Program-made: the position numbers and the translations under genes | In this document: positions 35,729 to 45,150 of the stretch, in pieces | How the letters are laid out: every line of letters starts with the position of its first letter | Numbering within the stretch: the stretch's first letter is position 1 | Notes under the pieces: model-generated | The model's input: only the letters and a program-made list of their open reading frames with translations | The model's database searches: none | What the model was told of the DNA's origin: nothing | Origin: Nocardia panacis | GTDB lineage: Bacteria > Actinomycetota > Actinomycetes > Mycobacteriales > Mycobacteriaceae | Direction of reading: 5' to 3' | Assembly (NCBI RefSeq): GCF_003598715.1 | Contig: NZ_QZFU01000019.1 | Location: 1 to 64,000 of the forward strand | DNA: 64,000 nt

Positions 35729-36769
35729 TCAGAAATCGGCGGGCACCTCGGCGTCCGCGGCGGTCACATCGGCGCCGATACCCAGCTTCTCCTTGATCTT
35801 CTTCTCGATCTCGTCGCGGACATCGGTGTTCTCCAGCAGGAATTTGCGGGCATTCTCCTTGCCCTGGCCGAGCTGGTCGCCGTCGTAGGTGTACCAGGAG
35901 CCGGACTTGCGGATGAAACCGTGCTCGACACCCATATCGATGAGCGAGCCCTCCTTGGAGATGCCCTGCCCGTACAGGATGTCGAATTCGGCCTGCTTGA
36001 ACGGCGGGGACACCTTGTTTTTGACGACCTTCACCCTGGTGCGGTTGCCGACCGCGTCGCTGCCGTCCTTGAGGGTTTCGATACGGCGCACATCCAGGCG
36101 GACCGAGGCGTAGAACTTGAGCGCCTTACCGCCGGTGGTGGTCTCGGGGGAGCCGAACATGACGCCGATCTTCTCGCGCAACTGGTTGATGAAGATGGCG
36201 GTGGTGCCGGAATTGTTGAGGGCGCCGGTCATCTTGCGCAGGGCCTGGCTCATCAGGCGGGCCTGCAGGCCGACGTGGCTGTCGCCCATTTCGCCCTCGA
36301 TCTCGGCGCGGGGCACCAGCGCGGCGACCGAGTCGATGACGATGATGTCGATCGCGCCGGAGCGGACCAGCATATCGGCGATTTCCAGGGCCTGCTCGCC
36401 GGTGTCGGGCTGGGAGACCAGCAAAGCGTCGGTATCGACGCCGAGTTTGCGGGCGTAGTCCGGATCCAGGGCGTGCTCGGCGTCGATGAAGGCGGCGACA
36501 CCGCCCGCGGCCTGCGCATTGGCGACGGCATGCAGGGCGACGGTGGTTTTACCCGAGGATTCCGGACCGTAGATCTCCACGACGCGACCACGCGGCAGAC
36601 CGCCGATCCCCAGCGCCACATCCAGCGCGATGGAGCCGGTCGGGATCACCGAGATGGGCTGGCGCACCTCCTCGCCCAGGCGCATGACCGCGCCCTTGCC
36701 GAAACTCTTCTCCACCTGGGCGAGGGCGAGTTCGAGCGCCTTGTCGCGGTCGTAGGCCTGTGGTGCCAT
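35729..36769 (-). CDS. recA: Recombinase RecA
   Basis: RecA pairs homologous DNA and triggers LexA cleavage. The 346-residue protein has Walker [10 protein letters not shown] (about residue 70), loop L1 ([14 protein letters not shown]), loop L2 ([19 protein letters not shown]), and an acidic tail. No intein interrupts it, unlike M. tuberculosis RecA. ATG 36769 is chosen by alignment to other RecA proteins. Upstream are a RecA-NDp promoter and a LexA box, giving two routes of damage induction. Confidence 0.99.
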   Translation of the reverse strand: MAPQAYDRDKALELALAQVEKSFGKGAVMRLGEEVRQPISVIPTGSIALDVALGIGGLPRGRVVEIYGPESSGKTTVALHAVANAQAAGGVAAFIDAEHALDPDYARKLGVDTDALLVSQPDTGEQALEIADMLVRSGAIDIIVIDSVAALVPRAEIEGEMGDSHVGLQARLMSQALRKMTGALNNSGTTAIFINQLREKIGVMFGSPETTTGGKALKFYASVRLDVRRIETLKDGSDAVGNRTRVKVVKNKVSPPFKQAEFDILYGQGISKEGSLIDMGVEHGFIRKSGSWYTYDGDQLGQGKENARKFLLENTDVRDEIEKKIKEKLGIGADVTAADAEVPADF

Positions 36770-36818
36770 GTGCTGATCCCCTTCTCGACGGGTAAGTCTC
36801 GCTTTATGGTTGGCGCCC

Positions 36819-36841
36819 ACACTAGAGGGCGGCACCGACAA
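36819..36841 (-). promoter_or_regulatory. RecA-NDp (PafBC-type) promoter of recA
   Basis: On the minus strand TTGTCGGTG, eight bases, then TAGTGT: an exact match to the mycobacterial RecA-NDp consensus TTGTCRGTG-N8-TAnnnT. It points at recA about 50 bases away. It implies LexA-independent damage induction by PafBC (encoded elsewhere). Confidence 0.85.
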
Positions 36842-36860
36842 GTTCTGGCGACCAGCCTAG

Positions 36861-36876
36861 ACGAACAAATGTTCGA
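36861..36876. promoter_or_regulatory. LexA (SOS) box of recA
   Basis: On the minus strand TCGAACATTTGTTCGT, one mismatch from TCGAAC-N4-GTTCGA. It lies 20 bases upstream of the NDp promoter. Confidence 0.88.
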
Positions 36877-36969
36877 GTCAAGCGACGCGCCCGACGACAC
36901 GCGCATCGATCCGCGCGATACCGGCAATCGATCCGCTACCGCGCGGCGGCACTATTCCGACGCGCTACA

Positions 36970-37839
36970 TCAGGGATTCGCCGGTGACAGTTCCGGCCCG
37001 CTCCAGCGCAGCCCGAGCGCACCGCGCATCTCCACCACCTCGGCGAGGGTGAATTCGACCGCCAGGGCGTCCGCATCCGACACCAGTTCGGCGGTTCCGG
37101 TGAGCTGGAGAGTGTCGCCGGTGGCCCAATCCCGGACGAGCAAACCGCATCGCGGCTGGACCGCGATATTGCCGAGCGTCATGAACAGCGAGTTGCCGCG
37201 ATAGTCGGGCCAGCGCAGCCGGGTCGACGAAAGCGCCTGAAGGAAGCCGGGATTGCCGCCGCGATGCGAGGCGTCGGCATTCCCGTCCCGGTCCGCGGTC
37301 GCGATGAAAAAGGTGTCGGCCGCGGCGATTCGGGCGCGCTGCTCGGCGTCGAGCTCGGTGCCGAGCAGCGGCCGCGAGGGCGTGCCACTCGGGGGGCGGG
37401 ACTCGATCTCCCTGCGCGAGATGTACTTCGGGCAGTTGGAGAACACCTGCTCGGTCGTGATGCGCAACCCGTCGGCCATCGGATCCACCATCCCATTGAC
37501 CCGCATTCGCCTGCGCCGCTGCGGTTGCAGGGCGAGCAGACCGATGCGGGTCGAGCGGGACAGCGCCTCCCGCAAGGGATCTCCCATGGCGGGCAGGGCG
37601 GCGATATCGATGGTCCTGGCGTCGATGGCGTGCGCGAAACCGGGCCGACCGGTCACCGCACCCGCCCACAGCCTGCCCGCCGCGTCGGCCGCGGCGAGCA
37701 CCATCTCGGACTGAGCGGCGAGGAAATCCGCGGCGACCGGCGGGATCTCGGACCGGATCATGCGGCCGGTTCGCGCGGCGATCTCACTCTGGCCCATACG
37801 CCGCTGCACGGCCATTTCACCGGAATGGAACGGAGTCAT
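36970..37839 (-). CDS. Pyridoxamine 5'-phosphate oxidase-family (FMN-binding) protein
   Basis: A 289-residue protein of the PPOX split-barrel class. Recognisable pieces are MVLAAADAAGRLWAGAVTG, the central linker with VFSNCPKYISRREI, and TFFIATADRDGNADASHRGGNPGF, where the flavin phosphate usually binds. Two barrel halves seem to be present in one chain. Likely an FMN-dependent oxidoreductase; the substrate is unknown. The ATG at 37839 and a GTG at 37854 are both possible. It lies 20 bases downstream of the VOC gene on the same strand, so co-transcription is likely. Confidence 0.82.
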   Translation of the reverse strand: MTPFHSGEMAVQRRMGQSEIAARTGRMIRSEIPPVAADFLAAQSEMVLAAADAAGRLWAGAVTGRPGFAHAIDARTIDIAALPAMGDPLREALSRSTRIGLLALQPQRRRRMRVNGMVDPMADGLRITTEQVFSNCPKYISRREIESRPPSGTPSRPLLGTELDAEQRARIAAADTFFIATADRDGNADASHRGGNPGFLQALSSTRLRWPDYRGNSLFMTLGNIAVQPRCGLLVRDWATGDTLQLTGTAELVSDADALAVEFTLAEVVEMRGALGLRWSGPELSPANP

Positions 37840-37860
37840 CGCGCCGAATATCACAGTGGC

Positions 37861-38310
37861 TCAGAAGAATCCGCAGGTCGGTGCGGAACCGCTCGGCGCG
37901 GGCAGGGATTCGGCTCCGGCAAGGGTATAGACCTCGAGTCTGATGCCATCCGGATCGGTGAAGAAGACCCCGCCGGATGCCGCGCCCTCCCCGTGCGCGA
38001 CGACGCCGTCATGGGCGAAACGCACCGACAGTTCGCGCAGCGTCGACTCCACCGCGCGCACCTGTTCCAGGCTGTCGACCTGGAAGGAAAGATGATGCAG
38101 CCCCGGTGTGGCGGTGGAGAACGAGCCGGTGCTCTGCTCCCACAGCGTCAGCACGAGTTTTCCGTCCCTGCCGAGGAAGGCGAAACGCCGCTCCCCGTCG
38201 ACACTGGCCGTCAACTGCTCGAAGCCCAGTGCGCGCCGGTAGAACTCGATCGAGCGTTCGAGATCGGCGACGTTGAGCCCGATATGTCCGGTGGCGAGTG
38301 CGACAGACAT
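37861..38310 (-). CDS. VOC-family (glyoxalase/dioxygenase fold) protein
   Basis: A 149-residue protein with two beta-alpha-beta-beta-beta units. Possible metal ligands are the His of GHIGLNVADLERSIEFY, the His-His of GLHHLSFQV and the Glu of DGIRLEVYTLAG. These proteins isomerise, cleave or sequester small molecules. The ATG follows AGGAGG. It diverges from the CGNR gene, and direct repeats lie between them. Confidence 0.85.
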   Translation of the reverse strand: MSVALATGHIGLNVADLERSIEFYRRALGFEQLTASVDGERRFAFLGRDGKLVLTLWEQSTGSFSTATPGLHHLSFQVDSLEQVRAVESTLRELSVRFAHDGVVAHGEGAASGGVFFTDPDGIRLEVYTLAGAESLPAPSGSAPTCGFF

Positions 38311-38317
38311 GAATCCT

Positions 38318-38417
38318 CCTGAAATATAACCATCATTCAGTGTTTGAGCGGTTATTACCGCAGGTGAATCGCCGACCCATCGTCAACCCCTGAAATATGA
38401 TTGAACGGTTAGTGCCG
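38318..38417. promoter_or_regulatory. Duplicated motif between VOC and CGNR genes
   Basis: CCTGAAATAT occurs at 38318-38327 and 38389-38398. A second motif TTGARCGGTTAKTRCCG occurs at 38344-38360 and 38401-38417. The pairs have similar order and spacing, like a duplicated operator. A TATGAT box overlaps the second copy on the + strand. Confidence 0.45.
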
Positions 38418-38500
38418 TCTGCGGCCGCGTCCGCCTGCACGTCCCGACGATCGAAGGGGCCGACACTCACACCGACCGCAGGGAGGCCGATACTTCAGTC

Positions 38501-39010
38501 ATGCTCGATCCACGTCCCCACACCGGCGAACCGCGGGCACTCGATCTGCTCAATACGCGCTGGATCGACGGCGGACCGCGCGACCTGCTCACCGACACCA
38601 CCGGCCTGGCCATCTGGCTCGCGGCCGCAGCTATCACCGCGCCATGCACCAGCGACACCCTCGACGCGACCCGCACCGCCCGCACCGCGATCCACGACGC
38701 CGTCACCCGCGCCGACCCCACCGGCCTCAACGCCATTCTCGAGCACGGCCGCATCCGCCGCACCCTCACCGCCACCGGCCCCGTCGACATCCCCGATATC
38801 CCGGACCCGATCTGGATCCCCGGCTGGCTCGCCGCCGACAACCTGCTGCATCTGATGGCCACGGCCCCCGATCGCATCCGCCAGTGCGCGCACCCCGACT
38901 GTGTTCTGTTCTTCTACGACACATCCAAGAACGGCACCCGCCGCTGGCACTTGATGTCGACCTGCGGCAACCGCACCAAAGCGGCACGCCACCAAGCCAG
39001 GCGAAGCTAG
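38501..39010 (+). CDS. CGNR zinc-finger protein (putative regulator)
   Basis: A 169-residue protein with an N-terminal ABATE-like helical domain (LDLLNTRWIDGGPRDLL) and a C-terminal CGNR zinc finger: CAHPDCVLFFYDTSKNGTRRWHLMSTCGNRTKA. Four cysteines can bind zinc. These proteins are presumed DNA-binding regulators. It diverges from the VOC-PPOX pair, with a duplicated motif between, so it probably controls them (inference). There is no close ribosome site; it may be leaderless or start slightly elsewhere. Confidence 0.85.
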   Translation: MLDPRPHTGEPRALDLLNTRWIDGGPRDLLTDTTGLAIWLAAAAITAPCTSDTLDATRTARTAIHDAVTRADPTGLNAILEHGRIRRTLTATGPVDIPDIPDPIWIPGWLAADNLLHLMATAPDRIRQCAHPDCVLFFYDTSKNGTRRWHLMSTCGNRTKAARHQARRS

Positions 39011-39172
39011 GCCCTGCCTCGACCCGGCACCGGATCAGCTTGCAGCGCAGGCAGATTCGTCGCGAGGTCTGCTCCGGCGGCAGCGGGTAACGACAGCAGC
39101 CCGGCCTGCGCACGAACGCCGCCGGGACGGCAGGTCGACCAGCGGAAATTCAGGCGGGTAGCGGCAGCGCGA

Positions 39173-39364
39173 CTACCAGCGACTTCGGGGCACGTCGAAC
39201 TCGGCGCACAGAGCGCGCCACACATCGCGCGGATCGACACCGGCCTCGATCGCATTGGCGCCGGTCCGACCGAGAGCCGGAATCATATGGTCGGCGAGCA
39301 GCGCATCCGCGCGCGCCACACCGAACTCGGTGTGCATCAACTCCTGGAATTCGGTCAGCCGCAC
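39173..39364 (-). CDS. DUF3046 protein
   Basis: A 63-residue protein typical of the actinobacterial DUF3046 family: MRLTEFQELMHTEFG at the start and GVDPRDVWRALCAEFDVP near the end. The function is unknown. The same gene sits beside recA in M. tuberculosis (Rv2738c) with the glycosyltransferase upstream, as here. Three accessory genes now separate it from recA. Confidence 0.9.
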   Translation of the reverse strand: MRLTEFQELMHTEFGVARADALLADHMIPALGRTGANAIEAGVDPRDVWRALCAEFDVPRSRW

Positions 39365-39420
39365 CGTGCCAACATACCGGTGTCGCGACCACGACCGCTC
39401 GGCCGGGCTCCCACCGCGAA

Positions 39421-40584
39421 CTATCGCGCGGGAACTCCTTCCCGCACTTCATGACAGATCCGAACCGGGTCGGCGACCTCGGTAGCGCTTTCCGCCGCAC
39501 GCCGCGCGGCGGCGGTGAATGCGGGTTCGGCGAGCATGCGCAGCACGGCGGTGCGGACGGCGGATTCGGTGAGTGGGCGAATCAGGAGCGAACTACCTTG
39601 ACGAACAGCGCGATTGGCGAGTTCCCACTGATCGCCGCCGCCGGGGACGGTCACCACCGGAACTCCGTGGGACAGGGCTTTGGCGAGCAGACCGTGTCCG
39701 CCGCCCCCGACCACCACCGAGGCGTGGCGCAGAAGTTGGTCCTGACGCCCCAAACCCGCGGTGGCCCAGTGCGGTAGGTCGGCGGGCGGGGCCGTGAGCT
39801 GCGAGATGACCACGCGCACACCGGTTCCGGCGAGGGCGGCGAGCACCATCTCCCCCATCCCGGTTACGCCGGTGTGCGCGGTGGACGGCGCGACCATGAT
39901 CAGCGGGCCGTCACCCGGCGGCAGCGGCAGCACGGCGTCGGTGGGTTCCCAGAACAGCGGGCCGATGACGTGCGCGGCGGCGGGCCAGTCGGGACGCGGC
40001 ACCTCCAGCGCGGGCAGCGTGGCGACCAACCGCGCCGCCGGACCGGGATCGGCGGCGGGCAACCCGATACCGACCCGCGCCCGCTCGCGCTGCGACTGCC
40101 CGTGCCGGACGGCGCGCGCCGACATGGCGCGCAGCAGACCGTCGCGCAGACCCCCGCGCCACCCGACGCCGGGGGCGAGCCCACTTCCGATGGGCGGCAA
40201 CGCTTTCGACGGCAGGTACAGCGGATGCGGGGACAACTCGACCCACGGCACGCCCAACCGCTCGGCGGCCAGCCCCCCGCCGACGGTGAGCACATCGGAG
40301 ACCACCAGCTCCGGCAGCATGGCCCCGAGATCGGGCAGGATCTCGGTGCAGATGTGGGCGGCGCGTTCGTGCAGGCGCCGCCCGGCGTCGGCATCGTCCT
40401 CACCGGGTCGGGGTGCGAGCCCTTTGAGCCTGCGCACGGCGATTCCGGCCGCCTTGGCGGCTCCCATCCAGCGCGGCCCCGTGAACAACACCGGTTCGTC
40501 ACCTGCCGCGCGCAGGCGCAGGCACAGGGCGATGGCGGGGAAGGCGTGGCCGGGGTCGGGTCCGGCGACGACGGCTACTCGCAT
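39421..40584 (-). CDS. GT1-family glycosyltransferase (Rv2739c-like)
   Basis: A 387-residue GT-B enzyme of the UDP-glucuronosyl/MGT type. The N-terminal Rossmann half begins MRVAVVAGPDPGHAFPAIAL. The C-terminal half has the donor-binding pattern LLRHASVVVGGGGHGLLAKALSHGVPVVTVPGGGDQWELANR, matching the PSPG-like block of antibiotic and sterol glycosyltransferases. Acceptor and sugar are unknown. Together with the DUF3046 gene 56 bases downstream it forms a conserved pair. Confidence 0.88.
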   Translation of the reverse strand: MRVAVVAGPDPGHAFPAIALCLRLRAAGDEPVLFTGPRWMGAAKAAGIAVRRLKGLAPRPGEDDADAGRRLHERAAHICTEILPDLGAMLPELVVSDVLTVGGGLAAERLGVPWVELSPHPLYLPSKALPPIGSGLAPGVGWRGGLRDGLLRAMSARAVRHGQSQRERARVGIGLPAADPGPAARLVATLPALEVPRPDWPAAAHVIGPLFWEPTDAVLPLPPGDGPLIMVAPSTAHTGVTGMGEMVLAALAGTGVRVVISQLTAPPADLPHWATAGLGRQDQLLRHASVVVGGGGHGLLAKALSHGVPVVTVPGGGDQWELANRAVRQGSSLLIRPLTESAVRTAVLRMLAEPAFTAAARRAAESATEVADPVRICHEVREGVPAR

Positions 40585-40883
40585 CGGCCCCTGGCCTGTG
40601 TCGGAGTCTCATTCGGAGGCATCCGTGGCTCAGCTCCTCGCCTGGCAAGGCGGAGGAGGAGCCGATACCGGGTTTGCATCGGGGACGACGACAACGCGGC
40701 CAGGCGGCGAGCTGGGCCGCGACGGCGCCGGAGGAGACTTCGACACATGCCCTAGCGTGCCACACTCGTCCGGGCGATTCCGTCAGGTGCACTCTTCACC
40801 CGCCGTCCCGCCGCGAGGCCAACAGAATTCACCTTTGAGCCCGCACCGGACATCTATGGTCCAGACCAGAAGGAGGAGCGGTC
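40585..40883. other. Divergent intergenic region without a gene
   Basis: About 300 bases between the glycosyltransferase and HD genes. No ORF with coding bias or ribosome site, and no clear repeat, is seen. It should contain promoters in both directions. Confidence 0.5.
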
Positions 40884-41462
40884 ATGCGCGTATCCACGGT
40901 CGAGAACCTGCTGACGCTGCTGAGCGAATGCGCCGACGCCTGGGATGCGGCCGACCGCAGCGGCGACCCGATCGCGATCCTCGATCACGACCTGCAATGC
41001 GCGCAACTGCTGCGCCGCGATCATCCGGCGGACGAACAACTCCAGGTCGCCGGGCTGGTCCACGATATCGGCCACTACTTGGTCCCCGGTGACGACGCGG
41101 GCCACGGCCGCAATGGCGCGGCGGCGATCCGCGACCTGCTCGGCGACCGAGTCGCCCGCCTGGTCGAATTGCATGTGGTGGCAAAGCGTTTCCTGGCCGC
41201 CACCGACACCGGACACCACCTCTCCCCCGCCAGCCTGCGCACCTTGATCGCGCAGGGCGGTCCGATGACTGCCGAGGAGATCGAAACCTTCCGCGCCGAA
41301 CCGGATTTCGCCGCCGCCCTGGCCCTGCGCCGCGCCGATGACGCGGGCAAGATCGTCGGCCTGCGGGTGCGCCCGATCGAGTCGTGGCGTCCGGTCCTCG
41401 AACGCGTTGCCGCGCAGGCGGATTCGCACCGACCAAAGAGCAGGGCCGCACGCCGCCGATAA
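40884..41462 (+). CDS. HD-domain oxygenase/hydrolase, PhnZ-like
   Basis: A 192-residue HD-fold protein. The metal ligands are His in DHDLQCAQLLR, the HD pair in VAGLVHDIGHYL, and His in LVELHVVAKRFL. The VAKRFL segment is typical of the PhnZ/MIOX-like mixed-valent di-iron oxygenases and related phosphonate-linked HD proteins. No phosphonate genes are nearby, so the substrate is open. The ATG has GGAGGAG upstream. The tail is basic. Confidence 0.82.
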   Translation: MRVSTVENLLTLLSECADAWDAADRSGDPIAILDHDLQCAQLLRRDHPADEQLQVAGLVHDIGHYLVPGDDAGHGRNGAAAIRDLLGDRVARLVELHVVAKRFLAATDTGHHLSPASLRTLIAQGGPMTAEEIETFRAEPDFAAALALRRADDAGKIVGLRVRPIESWRPVLERVAAQADSHRPKSRAARRR

Positions 41463-41522
41463 GGCGGACGCGCGGCCCGTGCGACCGGTCGGCGGATAGT
41501 CCCGGTATCCGCCGCCGATCCG

Positions 41523-41702
41523 CTACAGCTTGCTGACGTGATTGTTGTTGTCGTTCGATCCGGACACCGCCTTGTACAGCAGGTACAAACCGAACACGAT
41601 GGCGCTGATCACCAGGATCGGGAACAGCCCCTTGATCAACGCACCGAGGATGGCCAGCGCGATCCAGACGACCGCGACGATCCCGATGATCTTCCACAAC
41701 AT
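41523..41702 (-). CDS. Small two-helix membrane protein (59 aa)
   Basis: A short protein with two hydrophobic helices (about 3-21 and 24-44) and a polar tail rich in Asn. No family is recognised; it resembles many small envelope-stress or hydrophobic proteins. ATG 41702 has GGAGG six bases upstream, strong support for a real gene. It stands alone and converges with the HD gene. Confidence 0.7.
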   Translation of the reverse strand: MLWKIIGIVAVVWIALAILGALIKGLFPILVISAIVFGLYLLYKAVSGSNDNNNHVSKL

Positions 41703-41928
41703 GATGCCTCCGAAGGCTCGCTCTGCGCGACCGCCGCCGTGGCGATCCGACTCCTCCATGCTGTCACTCCCGATCCGGGAAATCACCAGGTGAACCCGGA
41801 TATCCGGGTGCAAATCAGGGTTGTCCCCGATCTGTGCGCACCGAAATGGCGACGCTGTGGACCGGCGAATCGGGCGATTCGGACCACCCGGTCCGTTGAA
41901 AAGCAGGTCGACCTGGCAGTATCGAACA

Positions 41929-42609
41929 ATGACCAACCCGCCCGGTGAGCGGACTCCGGTGTCCGCGCCCGATCCGACTGTGCTGCATCCGTTCCGAGGG
42001 ATGAAGCGGGTGGCGCTGCTGAAGCCGCTGATCGATTCACCGCTCATCGAGGTCGGCGAATTCACCTACTACGATGCGGAATTCGCGGATTCGACGCGAT
42101 TCCAGCAGGAGAACGTGCTCTACCACTACGGTCCGGATCGGCTGGTGATCGGGAAGTTCTGTGCCATCGCCGAGGGCGCGCGGTTCATCATGGGCGGCGC
42201 GAACCACCGCATGGACGGGCCGTCCACCTTCCCGTTCCACCTGATGGGCGGCGCCTGGGAGGAGTTCATCCAACTGCTGGTCGACCTGCCGGTGCGCGGG
42301 GACACGGTGGTGGGCAACGATGTCTGGATCGGTAATAACGCCACCATCATGCCGGGGGTGCGCATCGGTCACGGCGCGATCATCGCGTCCGGATCCGTGG
42401 TGACCAAGGATGTTCCGGACTACGGGATCGTCGGCGGCAATCCGGCCACCCTGATCCGCCGCCGCTTCGACGACGCCGATATCGCGCGGCTACTCGAAAT
42501 CGCCTGGTGGAATTGGCCGATCGACACGCTCACCGAGCACATCCCCACCATCATGACCGGCACCGTGGCCGAATTGGCCGACGTGGCCGCGTCCGTCGCG
42601 CGGAACTAG
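41929..42609 (+). CDS. CatB/Vat-like xenobiotic O-acetyltransferase
   Basis: A 226-residue left-handed beta-helix acetyltransferase. The catalytic His lies in [15 protein letters not shown], as in streptogramin A acetyltransferases (VatA/VatD) and CatB. Hexapeptide strands follow: [32 protein letters not shown]. The C-terminal WWNWPID helix is also Vat-like. It could acetylate an antibiotic or another hydroxyl substrate with acetyl-CoA; resistance is possible but not shown. The protein has a 40-residue extension before the helix. It ends four bases into the convergent pspM gene. Confidence 0.87.
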   Translation: MTNPPGERTPVSAPDPTVLHPFRGMKRVALLKPLIDSPLIEVGEFTYYDAEFADSTRFQQENVLYHYGPDRLVIGKFCAIAEGARFIMGGANHRMDGPSTFPFHLMGGAWEEFIQLLVDLPVRGDTVVGNDVWIGNNATIMPGVRIGHGAIIASGSVVTKDVPDYGIVGGNPATLIRRRFDDADIARLLEIAWWNWPIDTLTEHIPTIMTGTVAELADVAASVARN

Positions 42610-43451
42610 ATTCGCGGCGAACGATCGGCGAGGTCGGTGAGCGCCTGCGCCCACCCGTCGAGCCGGTCGGCCGCATCCCGCAGTTCGGCGACGATATCGT
42701 CGAACCGGTAAGCCTGCACGGCGGTTTCGGGTACGGCCAGCACACTGCCCGCCGCGGCCACCACCTGCTCGTATTCGGCCACACCACCCTCGAGTCGCAC
42801 CGCAGCCGACCGCGCGTTCTCGGTAAGTGCCCGCGCGGCAGCGGGATTGGCTTGGCCGACCGTCTGGACGGCCTGCTCCATGGCGGCGATATCGGCGGCG
42901 AGCGCATGCAGCGCCGCCGCCCCGGAACCTGCCGTCCGCACCATCTGCGCGAACTCCTCGGCAGGCATGCGCCGGGACGTGACGATCTGTGCGCTCAGGG
43001 CGTGCAGCGCGCGTTCGGCCCGCTGCAACCTGTCGATGGCGGCGCGCGCCACCGACCGAGCCGGGGGCCGCTTGCGCGGCACGAACGCGGCCTGCGGCAG
43101 CGGCGACGCACGCGACTGTAGATATCGCCGGGTGCTGACAGCGGTGCCGGTCACCAATGCGACCGCGCCGCCTCCGAGCACCACCACCGCCCAGGCGGGC
43201 GCGGAAACAATCAACAGCCCGACGGCTCCCGCCGTGGTGAGACCCGAGGCGGTGCCGAGTTGCAGACTGCGGCGGCGCATCCGACGCCGCCTGCGCAACT
43301 CCCGCTCACGCGGATCGGCCCACCGGCGCACCGTGACCATGGCGTGCTCGCCCATCTCCAGCAGCGATTCGGGCAGACCGCCCGGCTGCCGGGCCAACAC
43401 CGCTTGCGCCCGCGCCACCACGCGACGACCGCCGGACTGCTTGCCGCTCAT
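42606..43451 (-). CDS. pspM: Envelope-stress membrane protein PspM
   Basis: PspM (Rv2743c) is the membrane partner of PspA in actinobacteria. The 281-residue protein has a basic N-terminal region ([15 protein letters not shown]), two adjacent membrane helices at about residues 65-105, and a long helical cytoplasmic tail (about 150-281). ATG 43451 has GGGAGAG upstream. It follows pspA by 108 bases, the order clgR-pspA-pspM of mycobacteria. No pspN homologue follows; the next gene is convergent. Confidence 0.85.
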   Translation of the reverse strand: MSGKQSGGRRVVARAQAVLARQPGGLPESLLEMGEHAMVTVRRWADPRERELRRRRRMRRRSLQLGTASGLTTAGAVGLLIVSAPAWAVVVLGGGAVALVTGTAVSTRRYLQSRASPLPQAAFVPRKRPPARSVARAAIDRLQRAERALHALSAQIVTSRRMPAEEFAQMVRTAGSGAAALHALAADIAAMEQAVQTVGQANPAAARALTENARSAAVRLEGGVAEYEQVVAAAGSVLAVPETAVQAYRFDDIVAELRDAADRLDGWAQALTDLADRSPRI

Positions 43452-43559
43452 GCCATCTCTCCCACCGACCACCCGGCACGGATCCGGGACCGGCGCGGCA
43501 GACGGCCTGCTCGCCGGGTCTCCGGATGCCGTCCAGCGGATCGGCAACCGTCGAACCGT

Positions 43560-44381
43560 CTACTGCTGGGCGGCCTGGCCCTTGTTCAATTGAGTGGTGG
43601 CCGCCGGATTGGCCTGTGCCGGATTGATGGCGGTGTTGCCGCCCGCGGGCAGCGCCTCACCGCGCATGGAGGCGCGGATCTGCTCCAGCTTGCTGTGGCC
43701 CGCCATCTGGACGCTGGCCTGCTGGACCTCCATCATGCGGCCCTGGACCGTATTCTGCGCCAGCTCGGCCGCACCGAGGGCGGTGGCGTAGCGGCGCTCG
43801 ATCTTCTCGCGCACCGCGTCCAGGCTCGGTGTGCTGCCCGGCGCGGACAGCGTGGAATCCATCTGCTGCAGCGAGGCCGACACCTGCTCCTGCATCTTGG
43901 CCTGCTCGAGTTGGCTGAGCAGCTTGGTGCGCTCTGCCACCTTCTGCTGCAGCAGCATCGCGTTCTGCTCGACGGCCTTCTTGGCCTGCGCGGCGGCCTG
44001 CAGCGACTGGTCGTGCAGGACCTTCAGATCCTCGACCGACTGCTCGGCGGTGACCAACTGCGCCGCGAACGCCTCGGCGGCATTGGTGTACTGAATCGCC
44101 TTCTCGGTATCGCCCGCGGCGGCCGCCTGGTCGGCCAGGGTGACCGCCTGACGGGCGTTGGCGTTGAGCTTCTCGACCTCGTCGAGCTGACGGTTCAGTT
44201 TCATCTCCAGCTGGCGCTGGTTGCCGATCACCGAGGCCGCCTGCTGCGAGAGGGCCTGATGCTGACGCTGGGCTTCCTCGATAGCCTGCTGAATCTGGAC
44301 CTTCGGATCCGCGTGCTCCTCGATCTTGGCGTCGAAGAGGGCCATCATGTACTTCCAGGCCTTGACGAACGGATTAGCCAT
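43560..44381 (-). CDS. pspA: Phage shock protein A (PspA/IM30)
   Basis: PspA coats and stabilises the inner membrane under stress. The 273-residue protein begins [19 protein letters not shown], with the membrane-binding amphipathic helix, and continues as a long coiled coil (about 25-215). The C-terminus adds a Gly/Asn/Gln-rich tail of about 40 residues, as in mycobacteria. ATG 44381 follows GGAGGCGGGAT. It is transcribed between clgR and pspM. Confidence 0.94.
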   Translation of the reverse strand: MANPFVKAWKYMMALFDAKIEEHADPKVQIQQAIEEAQRQHQALSQQAASVIGNQRQLEMKLNRQLDEVEKLNANARQAVTLADQAAAAGDTEKAIQYTNAAEAFAAQLVTAEQSVEDLKVLHDQSLQAAAQAKKAVEQNAMLLQQKVAERTKLLSQLEQAKMQEQVSASLQQMDSTLSAPGSTPSLDAVREKIERRYATALGAAELAQNTVQGRMMEVQQASVQMAGHSKLEQIRASMRGEALPAGGNTAINPAQANPAATTQLNKGQAAQQ

Positions 44382-44579
44382 CGATTGATCCCGCCTCCAT
44401 CTGCTGTGCCGCTGTAGCGGCCGGGGTGCGCGACCGTCACGCACCCGCCTATGTGCCTATCCTCCACCATGCGGCACCCGCGCCGGGCGAACCCCGGCCC
44501 AACAGACGCCTAGTGAGAATCTAGCCGTTTTCGGCGGTGGTCCGCAGCGTCAGGGCGAGCCGCCACCGCACCGGGGGTG

Positions 44580-45014
44580 TCAGTTATTCCGAACCAGCAC
44601 CAGCATGTCGCTCCTGGGAGCCGGGATGACGATCCTGGTGTCCCCATCGATGCGCGGCATCGGCTCGGCCTGCGCCGCCGACATGCTCGCGACCGGCGCT
44701 TCCTCGGCGGCGGGCTCGGCAGCCACGGATTCGGCGGGCGCGGGCTCTGCCGCCACCCGGCCATCGGGCACCGGCAATCCGTCGGCGCCCGCCATGATCG
44801 TGCTCACATCCCACAGCACCCGCGACAGCGGTACGTCGAGCGCCTCGCAGATCGAGGCCAGCAGTTCGCTGGAGGCCTCCTTGCGACCCCGCTCCACCTC
44901 GGACAGATAGCCGAGGCTGACCCGCGCCGAGGTGGAAACCTCGCGCAGGGTCCGGTGCTGGGCGAGACGAGCACGCCGCAGACTGTCCCCGATCGCCTCT
45001 CGCAGCAGCGTCAT
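44580..45014 (-). CDS. clgR: Transcription regulator ClgR
   Basis: ClgR activates clp protease and psp genes after envelope or protein stress. The 144-residue protein has an XRE-type helix-turn-helix at residues 10-70 ([33 protein letters not shown]). A Pro/Ala/Glu-rich linker and a C-terminal hydrophobic end follow. The C-terminus LVLVRNN differs from the Ala-Ala Clp degron in some homologues. ATG 45014 has AAGGAG. It precedes pspA by about 200 bases, and that gap may hold a separate psp promoter. Confidence 0.92.
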   Translation of the reverse strand: MTLLREAIGDSLRRARLAQHRTLREVSTSARVSLGYLSEVERGRKEASSELLASICEALDVPLSRVLWDVSTIMAGADGLPVPDGRVAAEPAPAESVAAEPAAEEAPVASMSAAQAEPMPRIDGDTRIVIPAPRSDMLVLVRNN

Positions 45015-45150
45015 CTCGTTCTCCTTCGCTCCCCGCGCGATGTGCGCCCACACCGTGCACGCAGTTCTTTCTGGCACAACGCCGGGCAAGGCCGGGAGGT
45101 TCCCGACCGCCGCACCGACTGTCCTCGGCCCGATGGCTCGACCCGAACAC

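Noticed and set aside
35729..36769. Intein in recA as in M. tuberculosis
   Set aside because: The coding frame is continuous at normal RecA length, with intact L1 and L2 loops.
45015..45150. ClgR box (CGC-N5-GCG) upstream of clgR
   Set aside because: The only candidate mismatches the consensus at the inner positions, and such GC triplets are common here.
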